Part shown: positions 1-10,634 of the stretch, in pieces
Position numbering within the stretch: position 1 is the stretch's first letter
Layout: each line of letters starts with the position of its first letter
DNA from: Karstenula rhodostoma CBS 690.94
Lineage: Eukaryota; Ascomycota; Dothideomycetes; Pleosporales; Didymosphaeriaceae
Direction of reading: 5' to 3'
Assembly (NCBI GenBank): GCA_010093485.1
Contig: MU001513.1
Coordinates: 781,150-831,958 of the forward strand
Length of the DNA: 50,809 bases
The notes under the pieces: model-generated
What the model was told of the DNA's origin: nothing
The model's database searches: none
Seen by the model: only the letters and a program-made list of their open reading frames with translations
Program-made: the position numbers and the translations under genes

Positions 1-840
1 TTACTAGTATAACTAACCTATTATATTATTATATAGTAGTAAGGCCTTTAAAGCTTTAAATTTATAAATTTTTTATTTTTATTTACTTACTAAGCTGCTT
101 ACTAATATATTATTAATTTACGCAAATATATATAGGCCACAGATACGTATATATATATACACAAAAATATAGGACTGGCTAGTGTACACTGGGCGCCTAG
201 GGCGCTCAATTATACGCGAGCGTGCGTAGGACTGCGCTGGCCACCTATGCGCACTAGTGAGGTAAAAACTTTTTATAATATATATACAAGTATATATAGG
301 ACTATACTAGCCTCCTATATATACTAGTAAGGTAAAAACTTTTTATAATATATTAGTTATAGAGTTATTAATTAATATTTAAAATAAACTAGTTTTCTTT
401 ACTAAACTACTAGTTTTTACCTATTCTAGTTCTTTAAATATATTATAAAACTATATTTTTTATATTTTTAATATAATAAAACCTTATATTTTAGATTAAA
501 GTAGAATTCCTATATAGATTATTAGTATATATAACTTATTATACTATTATATAGTAGTAAGGCTTTTAAAACTTTAAAACTTTAAATTTAAAAAAATTTT
601 ACTTACTAAGCTACTTATTAAGCTACTTACTAAGTATATATAAAGACTATTTAAATACTCTAGATACTTTAGGTACCTAAGGTAATATTATAGTATATCT
701 ATATATATCTTTATATATATATACCTATAAAAATATAGGGCTAGCTAGTGCGCCTAGGGCGCCTAGTGTACACAATCGTGCACGAGCGTGCGTAGGACTG
801 CACTGGCCGCCCACGCGCACTAGCGAGGTGAAAACTTTTC
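1..840. repeat. AT-rich, RIP-decayed repeat block with three related copies
   Basis: This stretch is dominated by TA-rich sequence with no sensible coding frame. Two long related copies can be seen, about 8-271 and about 529-838. Each starts with a stretch containing TATATAGTAGTAAGGC, passes through TTACTTACTAAGCT, and ends with a GC-richer tail containing GAGCGTGCGTAGGACTG and a GCACTAG(T/C)GAGGT(A/G)AAAACTTTT motif. A third, shorter tail copy at about 296-345 has the same order but with its C and G bases replaced by T and A. The change to ordinary composition at about 840 is abrupt. The family is not recognised. RIP is inferred from the direction of the differences. Confidence 0.75.
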
Positions 841-1171
841 GTGATGTCTGGAGGACCTACTGCCAAAAGATATGGCTGCAACCACATAAGTAAGTGCTAT
901 TTCAACCCTTCAAGTTTAGCGCAGTCGAGACGAGGCCAGATGCGGTATGGTTTTGCTTACGGGTTATCTCCATGGCGAAGGAGCTATGCCCCTCCTCTCC
1001 CGCGAACGCGAACAATAGCGATGCAGTATCACGTTTAGGTTCTCAATACCCGTGGTAGCTTAAGTAACGTCAGGGTCAACTGTTGAGAATTTGACCGATG
1101 AAACAGCTTATTTCCGTTCACACGCCCCTTATCTCCGCAACACGTCAACCGACTGCCATAAACCACCTAAC

Positions 1172-1888
1172 ATGTCTCACTACACGCTCTCGCCAGCCGC
1201 ACCTGAAGATTCCGAAGCTATTGCATCTCTATTTGCGCTGTCCTGGCAGTCACCTTTCACACAGCTTCAGTTAGGCGACATGAGCACAGACGCGCTGTCA
1301 TCTACCATGGCCCCTCGCATCGTGGAGTCGATGTCAAAGCCCGGGAGCGAATATGTGGTGATGCGCGCAGAAGATGGGACCGTATCTGCAGTCGCGCACT
1401 GGAGTGCCCCCTCAACAGTCACCTCCGACCAAGACGAAGAATCCGCCGAAGACAAGGCCGATAGACAAGAAATCTGGATCCAAGAGTACAGGAAAAAGCT
1501 CCCCGAGGACAGTAACAAAGACCTCATCGTGGACTTCACCGTGGGTCTTCGCGAGCTGAGAGAGCAAGTGCTTCAGGGCAGACAGCACTTTCTGTTGGAG
1601 AATATTGCGACGCACCCGGCGCACCGGAGGCGGAGGCTCGCGTCGAAGCTCATTGAGTGGGTATTTCCGCGGGCGGATGAACAAGACGTCCTTGTCTACT
1701 TGGATACTGCGAGTGATAATGAGGCCATGCGGGTGTACAAAAGACTTGGATTCGAAGAGAAGGGAAGTCGGGTTATTGAAGATCTAAGCAAATATGGTGG
1801 TGAAGGGAGTCATATGCATGTTGCGTTGGTGAGGATGCCTGGAAAGGATAGTATGGGAGATTGTACGGAATGCATTGCCAGAGTTTAG
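1172..1888 (+). CDS. GNAT-family N-acetyltransferase
   Basis: Single-exon gene of 238 aa. The frame is open upstream to 1091, but the first ATG is at 1172 in good context (AACATGTCT) and the protein then begins directly with the GNAT fold (TLSPAAPEDSEAIASL). The acetyl-CoA binding motif A region is PAHRRRRLASKLIEW at about residues 148-162, followed by the motif B-like segment NEAMRVYKRLGFEEKG. The family transfers acetyl from acetyl-CoA to an amine. The substrate cannot be told; fungal single-domain members of this type are mostly uncharacterised and cytosolic. An acidic insert (about residues 85-105) is typical of fungal versions. It stands alone between the repeat block and a gene-poor stretch. 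Confidence 0.85.
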   Translation: MSHYTLSPAAPEDSEAIASLFALSWQSPFTQLQLGDMSTDALSSTMAPRIVESMSKPGSEYVVMRAEDGTVSAVAHWSAPSTVTSDQDEESAEDKADRQEIWIQEYRKKLPEDSNKDLIVDFTVGLRELREQVLQGRQHFLLENIATHPAHRRRRLASKLIEWVFPRADEQDVLVYLDTASDNEAMRVYKRLGFEEKGSRVIEDLSKYGGEGSHMHVALVRMPGKDSMGDCTECIARV

Positions 1889-3474
1889 CTGGTTATCACA
1901 TCTTCGAAGTCTCATGTTCTTCCATCAGATCAGCCCTGGGCAACATGCGTTGATTCGACCATTAGGGGAGAGACACGGAGTATCTGCGATGCTCATCACG
2001 AAGCCACTTCGCTGACTTTAGGGCCACGTGCGCTGTCAGCAGGTATCATCGTACCAACACGATGGCGGATACGGATTGGATGTCGAGTGTACCCAGGAGG
2101 CATCCAGGAAAGGCCTAGGTGGTGTCCTAGACATTTATATGTCCATGCAATATATGGTGCTTAAACAAGCCACTACTCGTGCCTTTCCTGCTTCCAATCG
2201 TGCTTATGATGTGGATGAACGTGCGCAAGTTATCAAGGAAACCCCTCCAGCATCTCGTCGATATGCAGCAACCAATTTCGAGCACTGCGTTCAAGATATA
2301 TGCCCGTATAAAGAAGAATAAGTGCGTCACGCAAGACGTATCTGAGCTTGGCGACATGATTCTCGCGTGCCGCACGACCACAGTCAAATTTATCGAGGAT
2401 ACACAATCCTGGTACAACGACTGTGTCCATGTTTTGCAGCATCTAGAAGATGACTTGCAGCGTCGAACATAACTAGTCCAGCGCAAAGACGAATAAGTCA
2501 AGCGTCTAAAACATCTGTGTCACCTTGTGCACCAGACACCAGCAATCAGAGTGCAACTGCTTCACGGCAAAAAAAAGTCCCAAAATTGTAGCCTAATTAA
2601 CTCGAGTATCTTAGAACTTTCAGGTTGCTTTCGAGTCGCGTCTGCCTCGTAGTTCTGATTGCTATTTCGACTGCAGTCCTACGCAGGTTCTTTCCGCGGC
2701 TCATCACAACTTTCGGAGCGGACCGCTTAAAGTACCCCGTTATCTCGACTTGAACACTGTATATATGGCATCTTCGATGTCGACACTCAAGAGTCGGATC
2801 TCGGTATCGCGAGCAGTGTCTATGGAGATACGTAGAGTGTTATAAAATCATCAGGACCAACCCTGGCTGTACTTAACCCTCTTCCGTGCTAGGCCCAAAG
2901 ATCGTGCCATCCAACTACGTTGTAAATGCTAACGTCGAGTTTTCGACTCTCAAGGTCAGGCCTGTCTTCCTGATTTCGTCGCAATTGGGACGCGCGTAGT
3001 CCTTCGAGTAGTACCAGGCAGCGGCAAAGCATGACTGTGAGGCGAGAGGGCAGAATCTATGTCGAAACAGACCTTGAGGCATTATTGGGAGTCGATGGAG
3101 CTGGGTATGTTGTTGTAGGAAAGCAAGTCACCGTGGAAACACATTCGCACCCTCCCCTCGGGACGCGCTAACCACAAGGAGCACACTCTTAACGTCGTGT
3201 CTCAGGTGCAGCCGCGACTGCATGACAGTTACACCACAGGACGTCAACATGCATCCAACGACTTACCACGCCTAGGAGAACGTCAGCGGCTGTTACATGC
3301 CATCCGCTACCCCCGTGTGACCAAAATGCAGGAGATAGAAAAAGAGGAAATCACACCCAGCCCCGCCCTACATGTCAAGCCGCACAACCACCCCTTGCAT
3401 GTGGCAAACACAACCTGAACCCCAGCATGTCCTCCACGCCACAAACAACCCCAGCACACAGTTAACTGCACGTC
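1889..3474. other. Gene-poor intergenic stretch, possible decayed coding fragment
   Basis: No confident gene. A frame at 2179-2472 (+) reads as helical, charged protein (for example FKIYARIKKNKC followed by VSELGDMILACR). This weakly resembles the N-terminal four-helix region found in fungal STAND/MLKL-like proteins, where a helix carrying a vK-NK-C pattern precedes an L-rich helix. It has no convincing start, ends quickly, and has no partner domain downstream, so at best it is a remnant. The rest contains only short ORFs, one of them at 3031. I see no tRNA, repeat array or mobile-element ends here. Confidence 0.3.
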
Positions 3475-4219
3475 ATGCCGTCCTCCGTCTACTCGTCCCC
3501 AGGCATCCCGCCGGCCCTCCGCCGTCAGCTATCTTCTGTCCCGCCTGCGCACCTCGACGAGCTTATCTCGCTAGCTCTCGAAGCCACAGCCGTAGGTACA
3601 GCGTCCTCTACTCACCGTAGCGTAACTGACGCACGAACAGCTCGACCCCAGCATCGACTTCCTCGCCGCTGTCAAAGCGCTCTGGCGCTGCAACGCGCAT
3701 AATCCACGGTCGTACAGCACGATGGATGACGACGGGTCTGACCCCGAGCCCGAAAACACCGCACAGGACGGCGAACAGCACACGCAGCAAGACAGCCAGC
3801 ATCACGTTCACGAAGAATCACCGCGATTTGCCTTCGACACCGACACCGACACCGACATGCCCGACGCCCCCTCCCCCACGCCTTCCCCACCGACGTCTCC
3901 CTCGGCCTCGCACTCCCCCTCTAAACTCGCAACGCCACCCCGGTCCATCTGTAATACCAAATCCTCACCCACCCCACAAAACGACAGACCCACCCACACC
4001 CACCAGCGCCACCCCCAGCCCCACAGCCGCACCCTTGTCATCTCCCTCCTCCGCGACGGCACGCACCCTGATTCCACCACCGTGTCGAGCATGAACTGGC
4101 AACGCCGCGAGCAGCTCGCGCTCGCGCAGGCATATCTGCAAGCGTTTGACTTGTGGCCGCATGCACGCAGCAGCGAGAGGAGGTGTGAGGGGTTTTTGGC
4201 GAGGTATGTGAACTTGTGA
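3475..4219 (+). CDS. Hypothetical protein, two exons
   Basis: Exon 1 is 3475-3591 and exon 2 is 3641-4219, joined by a 49-bp intron (GTAGGT donor, TAACTGAC branch, AACAG acceptor, phase 0), giving 231 aa. The N-terminal third is compact and helical (PPAHLDELISLALEATA, then SIDFLAAVKALWRCNAHN). The middle (about residues 65-165) is low complexity, rich in Asp, Pro, Ser and Thr, including a DTDTDTD run. The C-terminus becomes ordered again (MNWQRREQLALAQAYLQAFD). No known domain is recognised. The matched splice site and the continuation of helical coding sequence across it support a real gene. It converges with the J-domain gene downstream. Confidence 0.6.
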
Positions 4220-4579
4220 GAACGCCTGTGGATAGAGAGAGGGGGAAGAAGGGGGTAGGAGAGCGGGAAGAGGGGAGGGTGTGTAAGATATGTTATTGTG
4301 ATTCATTTGAATTCGGCTAGTTTGATGCAAGCTGCTGGAGCATGTAGCTGAACGCGCAGGCGAGAGTGATACTCGACCTCCGAGCCATGAACGCCAAATC
4401 GAGCACCCAGAGTCCCGTATGGCCTTAAACAAACTCCATCTTCCATGACATGCCGTGCGACGCCTTCAATACTCCAATACGTATCGTTGTCGCAAACACC
4501 CATGTATTCATCCATAACACCGAGTGCTCCATCCCATGAACACCTAATCCCGACGCCAAGCACACCCGAAGTCAGCCCT
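4220..4579. other. Convergent intergenic region
   Basis: This is the 3' side of both flanking genes. Sequence is mildly purine-rich just after the upstream stop (a GAGAGGGGGAAGAAGGGGG-type stretch near 4238-4275). Nothing coding or repetitive is seen. Confidence 0.5.
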
Positions 4580-7487
4580 TCACTCTGCACTCAACAACAC
4601 CGCCTCATCCTCCGGCGTCACCGTGCTCAGATTCTTCTTGCACCGTCCACACGCCACCGCACTCCCCTGCGAACAGCGAAACGAGTACTTGAGTTTCTTG
4701 AACTGGCAGAACGAACACACAGCCGCATATCCCGCGTTAACCCAGCCCAAATCCACAGCGATGCCGTCGGCGGGGACGTGTTTGCCCTCCTCGAGGAGCT
4801 TCAGGATGACGCCGTCTTTGGCAGTCTGGATGTAGTTGTTGGAGATCTTGAGACGGACTGCTTGCGAGAGGTTCTTGAGGAGGCCGGGTGCAGCGTTCTC
4901 CCGCTCCGTCTGCTCTTTCTGCTGGGCGGGTTGCGACGGGGTGTGAGTGGTGGCTCTGCTGGTATCACGGTTAACAGTCCCCGAGAGCGTGCTTGGAAAA
5001 TCTTGCCAATCCGTCGACTCGGGAAACCGCTTGTTGAGATTTTGCGTAGCGGTATCAAAGCCTGCAAAGTCAGGTTGAGATGTCGATTCCGGTTTGGCAG
5101 CACCCTGAGGTGGGTTCGCATATGGAATAGGAGTTTGGCCAGCACCTGAACCCACGGAGGTGTAGGCAAGCGCGGCCTCGGTGTGCCGGTAGACGCAGGT
5201 GCCCTTTGCAAAATACTTGCAATTCTTCCCGAACTGGCAACGAATCTTGCTGCGCCATTCACCTTTAGCTTGAGTATGCTGAGCGATATTTTCGACGGGC
5301 TTGACATCGGCTACGACAGGCGACTGCCCAGCAGGCTGGGGCGGGGTGGGATCGGAACGGACAGGGACGCCGTTGGCAACGGTGTTGTCTTGGTGTAGAT
5401 AGACACACGTGCCAGTCGCAAGGAACTTGCAGCGCTCTCCATACTTGCAGCGTATCTTAGCGCGCCAATCTCCTCCAGTCTGCACAGGCTGCGTGTGAGG
5501 ACCATGTGCAGAGTGGTCCACGGGCGTTTGTTGTTGGACAGTCATTTTGACTTCTCGTTCGGTGTGGTCTTGAACTCGTTCCGACGCTGGGGCTTCCTGG
5601 ACTTCCTGCTGCACAACCGTGGCTTGCTCCTTCGTGCCCTGTTTGGCTTGTTCCTTTGCTTGTTGTTTCGCGCGGTAGCGGGCAGCTTTACCCTCTGCCT
5701 TTTGCGCGGCAATGGCATTTTCCGCCTCGTGGGCCTGCCGTCTATCCATGTCGATGGCATCTTGCTTAGAAATGTCGCGAGTCTCCCGTCTAGCCAGCTC
5801 TTCAGCCCTTCGTAAAGCATTCATACGCTCGGTAATTTCCCGAACTCCTTTGGCCATATCCTGAGCGTTCTGGTTCGCAACCTCGCGCCTTGCATATTCT
5901 GCGGCCACCTGTTCAGCCGCTGCTCGCTCTTCCGCCTCTCCAAAATCAATCTCCTCTGCGTCTTGAGCTGAACGCTCCTCCTCTATCTTGGCTTCCTGCG
6001 CTGCTGACTCTTTAGCCTCCCGCGCTGCTGCCTCCTTGGCCTCGCGCTCTGCGAGCTGTTTGGCTTTTCGTCCTGCCGCCTCCCTGGCTTTCCTCTCCGA
6101 GATGGCCTTCGCTTTTTGCTCTGCTACCTCTTGAACCTTTCGCTCTTTCGCCTCTCGCTGTGCTGCTTCCTTCAACTTCTGTTCTTCTTCCGCTCTAGCC
6201 TTTCGCTCCGCAATCTCCTTCGCATTTCGCTCGGCAGCCTCGCGTTTTGTGGCTTCTCGCGCCTCCTGCTCGGCAAGACGGTGGGCTTCCTCTGCAGCTG
6301 CACGTTCGGCTGCTTTTCTGGCCTTGAGCTCCGCAGCTTCCTTCGCTTTCCGCTCGGCGGCCTTTTTCGCCTCGTTGGCCTTGCGCTCAGCAGCCTGTTT
6401 GGCTTCTCGTTTGGCTTCTCGTTTGGCGAGCTGCTCGAGCCGTCGGCGATTGGCAACCTCCTCGGTAGCAGCTTTCTCCTTTGCATTCTGCCGCGCCTCC
6501 TGCTCGGCGAGCTGTTGATGGAGGTGCTCGCGTGCGGCTTGCTCGGCGGCGGCTTTCTCTTGTGCAGCTTTCTTCTTCTCGACGGCTTCCTGTGCTGCTC
6601 GCTGCTCTTTTGCCTCGCGTTCGGCGTCCAGTTGGGCTTGCTTGGCGGCTTCCGTCTCTTTGAGTGCAGCAAACGCCTCGCGGATCTTCATACGCTCTGC
6701 GTAGCCCTCCGGGTCTTTCTTTTTCTGGTCTTTGTCGCTCTGCTCTCGTATGAAGCGGTCACGGCACCCTTGGCAGGTACAGTTCTTGCGAGAGGCGGCC
6801 TGCTTGGTCTTCGTGCTCGTCTTGGTGTGCTTCTCGTGCAGTCGGTCTTCCTGCGCGATGGCATTATCCCGGGCGGCCTCTTCATGCACCATCCTCAGCT
6901 TCTTCTCCTCTTCGGCTCGGGCCTGGCGGATCTCCTGGGCTGCCTTGAACCTCTTTTGCTCGCTTTCTTTCCATTCCGCCCGCTCTTGTGCCTCGCGTTC
7001 CTGGAACTCCCTCCACTCTCGGCTCTCCTCAGTTTGATAAGCGTATGTCGACCCTCGCGGGGGCTCTCGCCGAGCACGCGCTTGCATTTGCCTAATGAAC
7101 TCTGCCCAGGCGGTGCTGACACGAGCCTCTTCATGGTAGAAGTCGAATTCGCCGTCGCTGTCGTCATATCTATATTCATCTTCGTCTTCCCAATGGTCTT
7201 TTTCGTTGCGTCGCGCATCGTACCGCTGCCGCTGGGCCGGGTCACGAAGGACCTCATATGCTGCGTGCACCTAAGCTCACAGTCAGCACAGACACAGGCG
7301 GTGTGCATGGAAGGCGTACCTTGCGGAATTCGGCTGCGTCACCTTGCTTATCGGGGTGCACCTTCAAAACAAGCTCGCGATATGCGCGCCTGATCTCAGC
7401 ATCCGTCGCTTCTTTCGCAACTCCCAGGTCGGCGTAGAGATCACGCTGCTCGGCGTGGCCGTGGTGGGCCTGCGAACCGCGCGGCAT
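4580..7487 (-). CDS. J-domain protein with long coiled coil, two CCCH fingers and a C4 zinc ribbon
   Basis: Exon 1 is 7487-7320 and exon 2 is 7270-4580 (49-bp intron, GTACGC donor, CTGAC branch, CTTAG acceptor, phase 0), giving about 952 aa. The start is the ATG at 7487; upstream in-frame sequence has no ATG. Residues about 16-76 form a J domain with the HPD motif at residues 44-46 (LKVHPDKQGD), which stimulates Hsp70 ATPase. Residues about 130-590 are an extremely Ala/Glu/Lys/Arg-rich helix, probably a coiled coil. Two similar CCCH fingers follow near residues 660 and 735 (CKYGERC and CQFGKNC, each then GTCVY and H), spaced C-x5-C-x7-C-x3-H, suggesting RNA binding. Near residues 905-935 two CxxC pairs (CSFC, CGRC) form a zinc-ribbon-like end. 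A co-chaperone acting on RNA or RNP is inference. Confidence 0.85.
7271..7319 (-). other. Intron of the J-domain gene
   Basis: On the minus strand the sequence runs AAG|GTACGC ... GTGCTGACTGTGAGCTTAG|GTGCAC. Splicing joins EFRK to VHAAYEVLRD and restores helix IV of the J domain, which is why this model is preferred over an unspliced one. Confidence 0.85.
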
Positions 7488-8749
7488 TGTGAGTGTATGC
7501 CGAGCCGGCAAGTTGATGTGCCAGGGGTAGAGCTGCTGCGCGGGTGAAAGGGAAGGCGGGTGACGAGGTGGTGGTGGTGGTGGCCGGAGCGCGTGTTATA
7601 AGATGATATCCAGTCTGGAGACAGCGGGATGGAGCAGGAAGGCGCGCCAACGCGGGCGGGCATAGAGCAAACAGACTGACACGCGGGCTGCAGGTGCCTC
7701 CTTCACCGGGTCGGCTCTGCTCTGCTCTGCGTCAGCCATTCTGTTGGGCGGCGATTCCCAGCGTGGTGCACCGTATACCGCTCATCATGGGAGAGACGAC
7801 AACTCCAAGGGAACACGACATTGACGCGCCTCACGTGCCTGACACGCGCCAAATGCGCCAATCAAAGCCGCGGCTGCCCCTCTCTCCGCGACGACGACTT
7901 CTCATCTTGCCCTCTCACCTCTCACCTCTCACCTCTCACCGCTCACCGCTCACCGCTCACCGTCCGTTCCCAACGCCAGCTTGTACCATGTCTTCACACT
8001 CCTTGCATGCGGGTGTGCCACAAATGGAAAGTCGCTGCTTAGGCGTGCGTCGTCGTGGAGCCAGAGACGTCACTTCATGACTCTTCGCTCGCAGGCGGGT
8101 CCCCGAGGAGATCACGACAGCACCCACATATCAGACCAGATCTCCAGGCAGCAACTCGCTTGTCGTTCAGCCCTGCAGGGGTACTTTCTTCCGCTTCGGC
8201 GCAGAGTGGTCCACCCGCGACAGATGATTCAATCACGACGCACCCACAAAGTTGCCAGCACAGCCCAGCTGGAGCGAGAAACTGCTGCGCCAAACAAAGA
8301 TGCCGGTAAGCGAAATTGAACCTCGTATCTGCACGCCCGCCTGAAGGCTTGTGTCTCACCAGTTTGCTTGTTACTGTGGGTGTGGCTGCGGCCCTAAGTA
8401 GTGGCCCGAACGCAAAGACTTTCTAGTAAGATCCATTTATACTAAAAGGAGCTTAGACTATTCCAAAAGAGCTAGACGTCCTCCCTTTTAAGAGTATTGC
8501 TCTCTATTCAGAAGCCTTGTTAATATTTCACTATCCCTGCAGTACATACATACGGCCGCAACCACAGTATACGGGCAGCATGCATGCGCTAATTCCAGCG
8601 GCGTGGGTTTATATGGGGGCAGGTCTGCTCAAGTCGCTCGCTTTCCCCGCCCCCTTCACCTTCTTTTTCGCAGTCATCTAGGTTCAAGCCAAACATAGGG
8701 CGCTTTCAATATTCACCTTCTTCCACTCGTTCCACCCATCTCGATCAAA
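7488..8749. promoter_or_regulatory. Divergent intergenic region between the J-domain gene and the GPI-protein gene
   Basis: About 1.26 kb serving as upstream region for genes on both sides. It includes a CT-rich 7-bp tandem repeat (listed separately) and an AT-richer patch at about 8395-8540. The sequence GTTTATATGGGG at about 8607, roughly 140 bp before the GPI-protein ATG, is a plausible TATA-like element. C/T-rich stretches at 8642-8672 just upstream of the start are typical of highly expressed fungal genes. No convincing gene was found; the overlapping short ORFs are rich in Ser, Pro and Arg and derive from the repeat. Confidence 0.45.
7914..7962. repeat. 7-bp tandem repeat, 7 units
   Basis: Three units of CTCACCT are followed by four units of CTCACCG, all in perfect register. 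The block change from T to G at the seventh base suggests stepwise expansion by slippage. Confidence 0.9.
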
Positions 8750-9454
8750 ATGGCAAAGACGTTTCTCTCCGTTGCCCTCCTCGCCACGGCCGCGCTCGCC
8801 ACTCCCCGTCCTGACGTCGAAGTCGTCCAGGTCCGCCAAATCGAGAAGCGCCAGGAATCCTCCGTCGACTTTGCGTCCCTCCTCCCCAGCGCCCTCCCGA
8901 CCGACCTCGCCATCCCCACAGACGTTGACCTGTCCTCCATCCTCGGCGACATCGCCACCCTCCTCCCCTCTGGCTGCCAGATCCCTAGCGCCTTCGCCTC
9001 GGTCCCCACGCCCCCCGCCGACGTCCAGTCCGCCATCCTCAGCTACACCGACTTCTGCCACGAGCCGTCCTTCACGGGCTCCCTCGGCGCGCACTACACG
9101 TCGTACCTCTCCGAGGCGGAAGCCTGGGCGTCCTCCAACGGCCCCGCCTTCTCCAGCTGGGCCTCCGACTTCGCGACTGCGTGCCCGTACGCCAGCGCCA
9201 TCGCCACCGACCCCGCCGACTACAGCTCTTTGCTCGCCAGCTACTCCGTCACCCTCCCCAGCTGCGGCAGCGCGACGGCCACCGGCAAGAAGCCGACGGG
9301 CTCTGTTACGGGCTCTGTCACGGGCTCTGTTACGGGCTCTGTTACGGGCGCCGCGCAGAGCACCGACTACACTGGCGCTGCGCCCCAGCAGACTGCCTTC
9401 GCGGCCGTTGCTGGCGTCGTCGCTGGCTTTGCTGGTGTAGTAGCATACTTGTAA
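8750..9454 (+). CDS. Secreted GPI-anchored cell-wall protein
   Basis: Single-exon gene of 234 aa. A clear signal peptide (MAKTFLSVALLATAALA) is followed by a Kex2-type site at residues 33-34 (EKR|QESS). The mature part is rich in Ser, Ala, Thr and Pro, with four cysteines (SGCQIP, DFCHEP, TACPYA, PSCGSA) that could form two disulfides. Near residue 183 comes a run of GSVT units. The C-terminus is a GPI-type signal: small residues, then a hydrophobic tail (AAVAGVVAGFAGVVAYL). Codon use is strongly C-ending, unlike neighbours, which suggests high expression. Proteins of this design sit in the plasma membrane or wall; no enzymatic domain is recognised. Confidence 0.85.
   Translation: MAKTFLSVALLATAALATPRPDVEVVQVRQIEKRQESSVDFASLLPSALPTDLAIPTDVDLSSILGDIATLLPSGCQIPSAFASVPTPPADVQSAILSYTDFCHEPSFTGSLGAHYTSYLSEAEAWASSNGPAFSSWASDFATACPYASAIATDPADYSSLLASYSVTLPSCGSATATGKKPTGSVTGSVTGSVTGSVTGAAQSTDYTGAAPQQTAFAAVAGVVAGFAGVVAYL
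9296..9349 (+). repeat. 12-bp coding tandem repeat (GSVT)n
   Basis: Four near-identical units of ACGGGCTCTGT(T/C) encode the GSVT repeats just before the GPI signal. Only third-position T/C differences separate units, so the array is young and probably length-variable among strains. Confidence 0.85.
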
Positions 9455-10634
9455 TCGCTGCGCATCACGCTACACGTGCTGTAGAGCGCGGGCACGGTTT
9501 CAGTTCCCGTAGGATATGTTGTAGGATTGAAATGTTCCATATATCCATAGTAGACTAATGCACACTTTCGTCATGAGTTCGGTTTGCCCCGCTTATGTCC
9601 CCTCTTGGCTTTGTCTGTGTGAGGAGTTCTTTCATCGCGGTGAAGCGTGCAATGAAGTGTCATGGGGGTAAGAAGTACGACTTATCGTTTCGTGTTCGTT
9701 CGTGGGGTCTGAGCTGTGGGTGGGAAAATAGAGGATCGGGCAAGGCTTCGTCTCCGGCATTGCGACTTCTCTCGGGTAGCGATGCGAGCGCAGCGAGTTT
9801 GTAGTGTTGGGTAGGCTCCCGGCTATCTCAGAGAAGAGTGTGGCGTCGCGGTGGGGAAGCTAGTGTTAAGATGGGTGGCGAAAAAGCAACGCAGAAGGGG
9901 GAATGCGGAAGGTTCTGGTGATAGGAGGGGAGCTTCTGGAGGTTACTGGATAGTGCGGTTCATGTTGGGTGGGGTTGGGTTATTTGATGAAATAAGGCAC
10001 GTGTTAAGGTGTGTGGTAGAAAAGTGATGGATTTCAGGTGAAACGGCATCTTTGCTTGAGATTACGGTGTATTGGAGCAGTTTCAGATGTGGATTTTTTC
10101 TCGTGGAGAAATGGGTATCTAGGAACGGAATGCAGCAACGCTTCCAGACGGAAAGTGATACAGTCTAGTGTTAAAGAAATACAGATAAAGAGAGTGCAGT
10201 TTGCAAAGGGAATGAGTACAATTTAGTAAGGAGACTAGTACAGTCTGGCAAAGAAAGAGATGCAGTGAGAGTCAGACTGCACTTCAGTATGTACATAGTA
10301 CGGCACGCTAAGTGAACCGCACTACGGCTCACAATGCGCTATTTGTAACAGTCTGGTGAAGAAAGAGGTACAATGCGGTAAAGACAAGGATTTGATTAGC
10401 AAAAGCCGGTATCAGGACCTTCCAGGCGAAAAGCCGCATGAACTTTTCACCATTCGTTTTGGTCTCTGCGCCATAGCGGTCATGACTTCTCTATTGGAAT
10501 GCTTCGTCCTCGGTTGCAATTGTTGTTTGGGGGGTCAGGCATGTCTTTCTGCACTCTGACTCTTTCCCACGCTGATGGGCGCAGATCAGTCCACCACGGC
10601 TTCGAAATTCAGGTTGTGCGACTGCGGAGCAGCT
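9455..10634. other. Intergenic stretch with loose internal repeats
   Basis: No gene is supported. At 10158-10380 a motif of the form ACAGTCTGGNNAAGAAAGAGNTNCA recurs imperfectly: near 10230 and 10346 it is clear, near 10158 it is weaker. The rest, including G-rich sequence at 9660-9960, holds nothing recognisable and probably includes the 3' region of the GPI-protein gene. Confidence 0.4.

Noticed and set aside
2179..2472. Small protein gene with an N-terminal helical domain
   Set aside because: Some resemblance to STAND/MLKL-type helices, but it has no good start context, no downstream domain and overlapping ORFs of equal length. Kept only as a note.
6116..7393. Long open frame on the plus strand opposite the J-domain gene
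   Set aside because: It is the antisense of an Ala/Glu/Lys-rich coiled coil, which reads as Leu/Phe/Ser-rich sequence without stops. The minus-strand gene has clear domains and a good intron.
7694..8309. Overlapping Ser/Pro/Arg-rich ORFs upstream of the GPI-protein gene
   Set aside because: They arise from the 7-bp tandem repeat and CT-rich promoter sequence, with several frames open at once.
8772..9440. 222-codon Ser/Pro/Arg-rich frame overlapping the GPI-protein gene
   Set aside because: Frame-shifted shadow of a gene with C-ending codons. It lacks a signal peptide or any domain, unlike the chosen frame.
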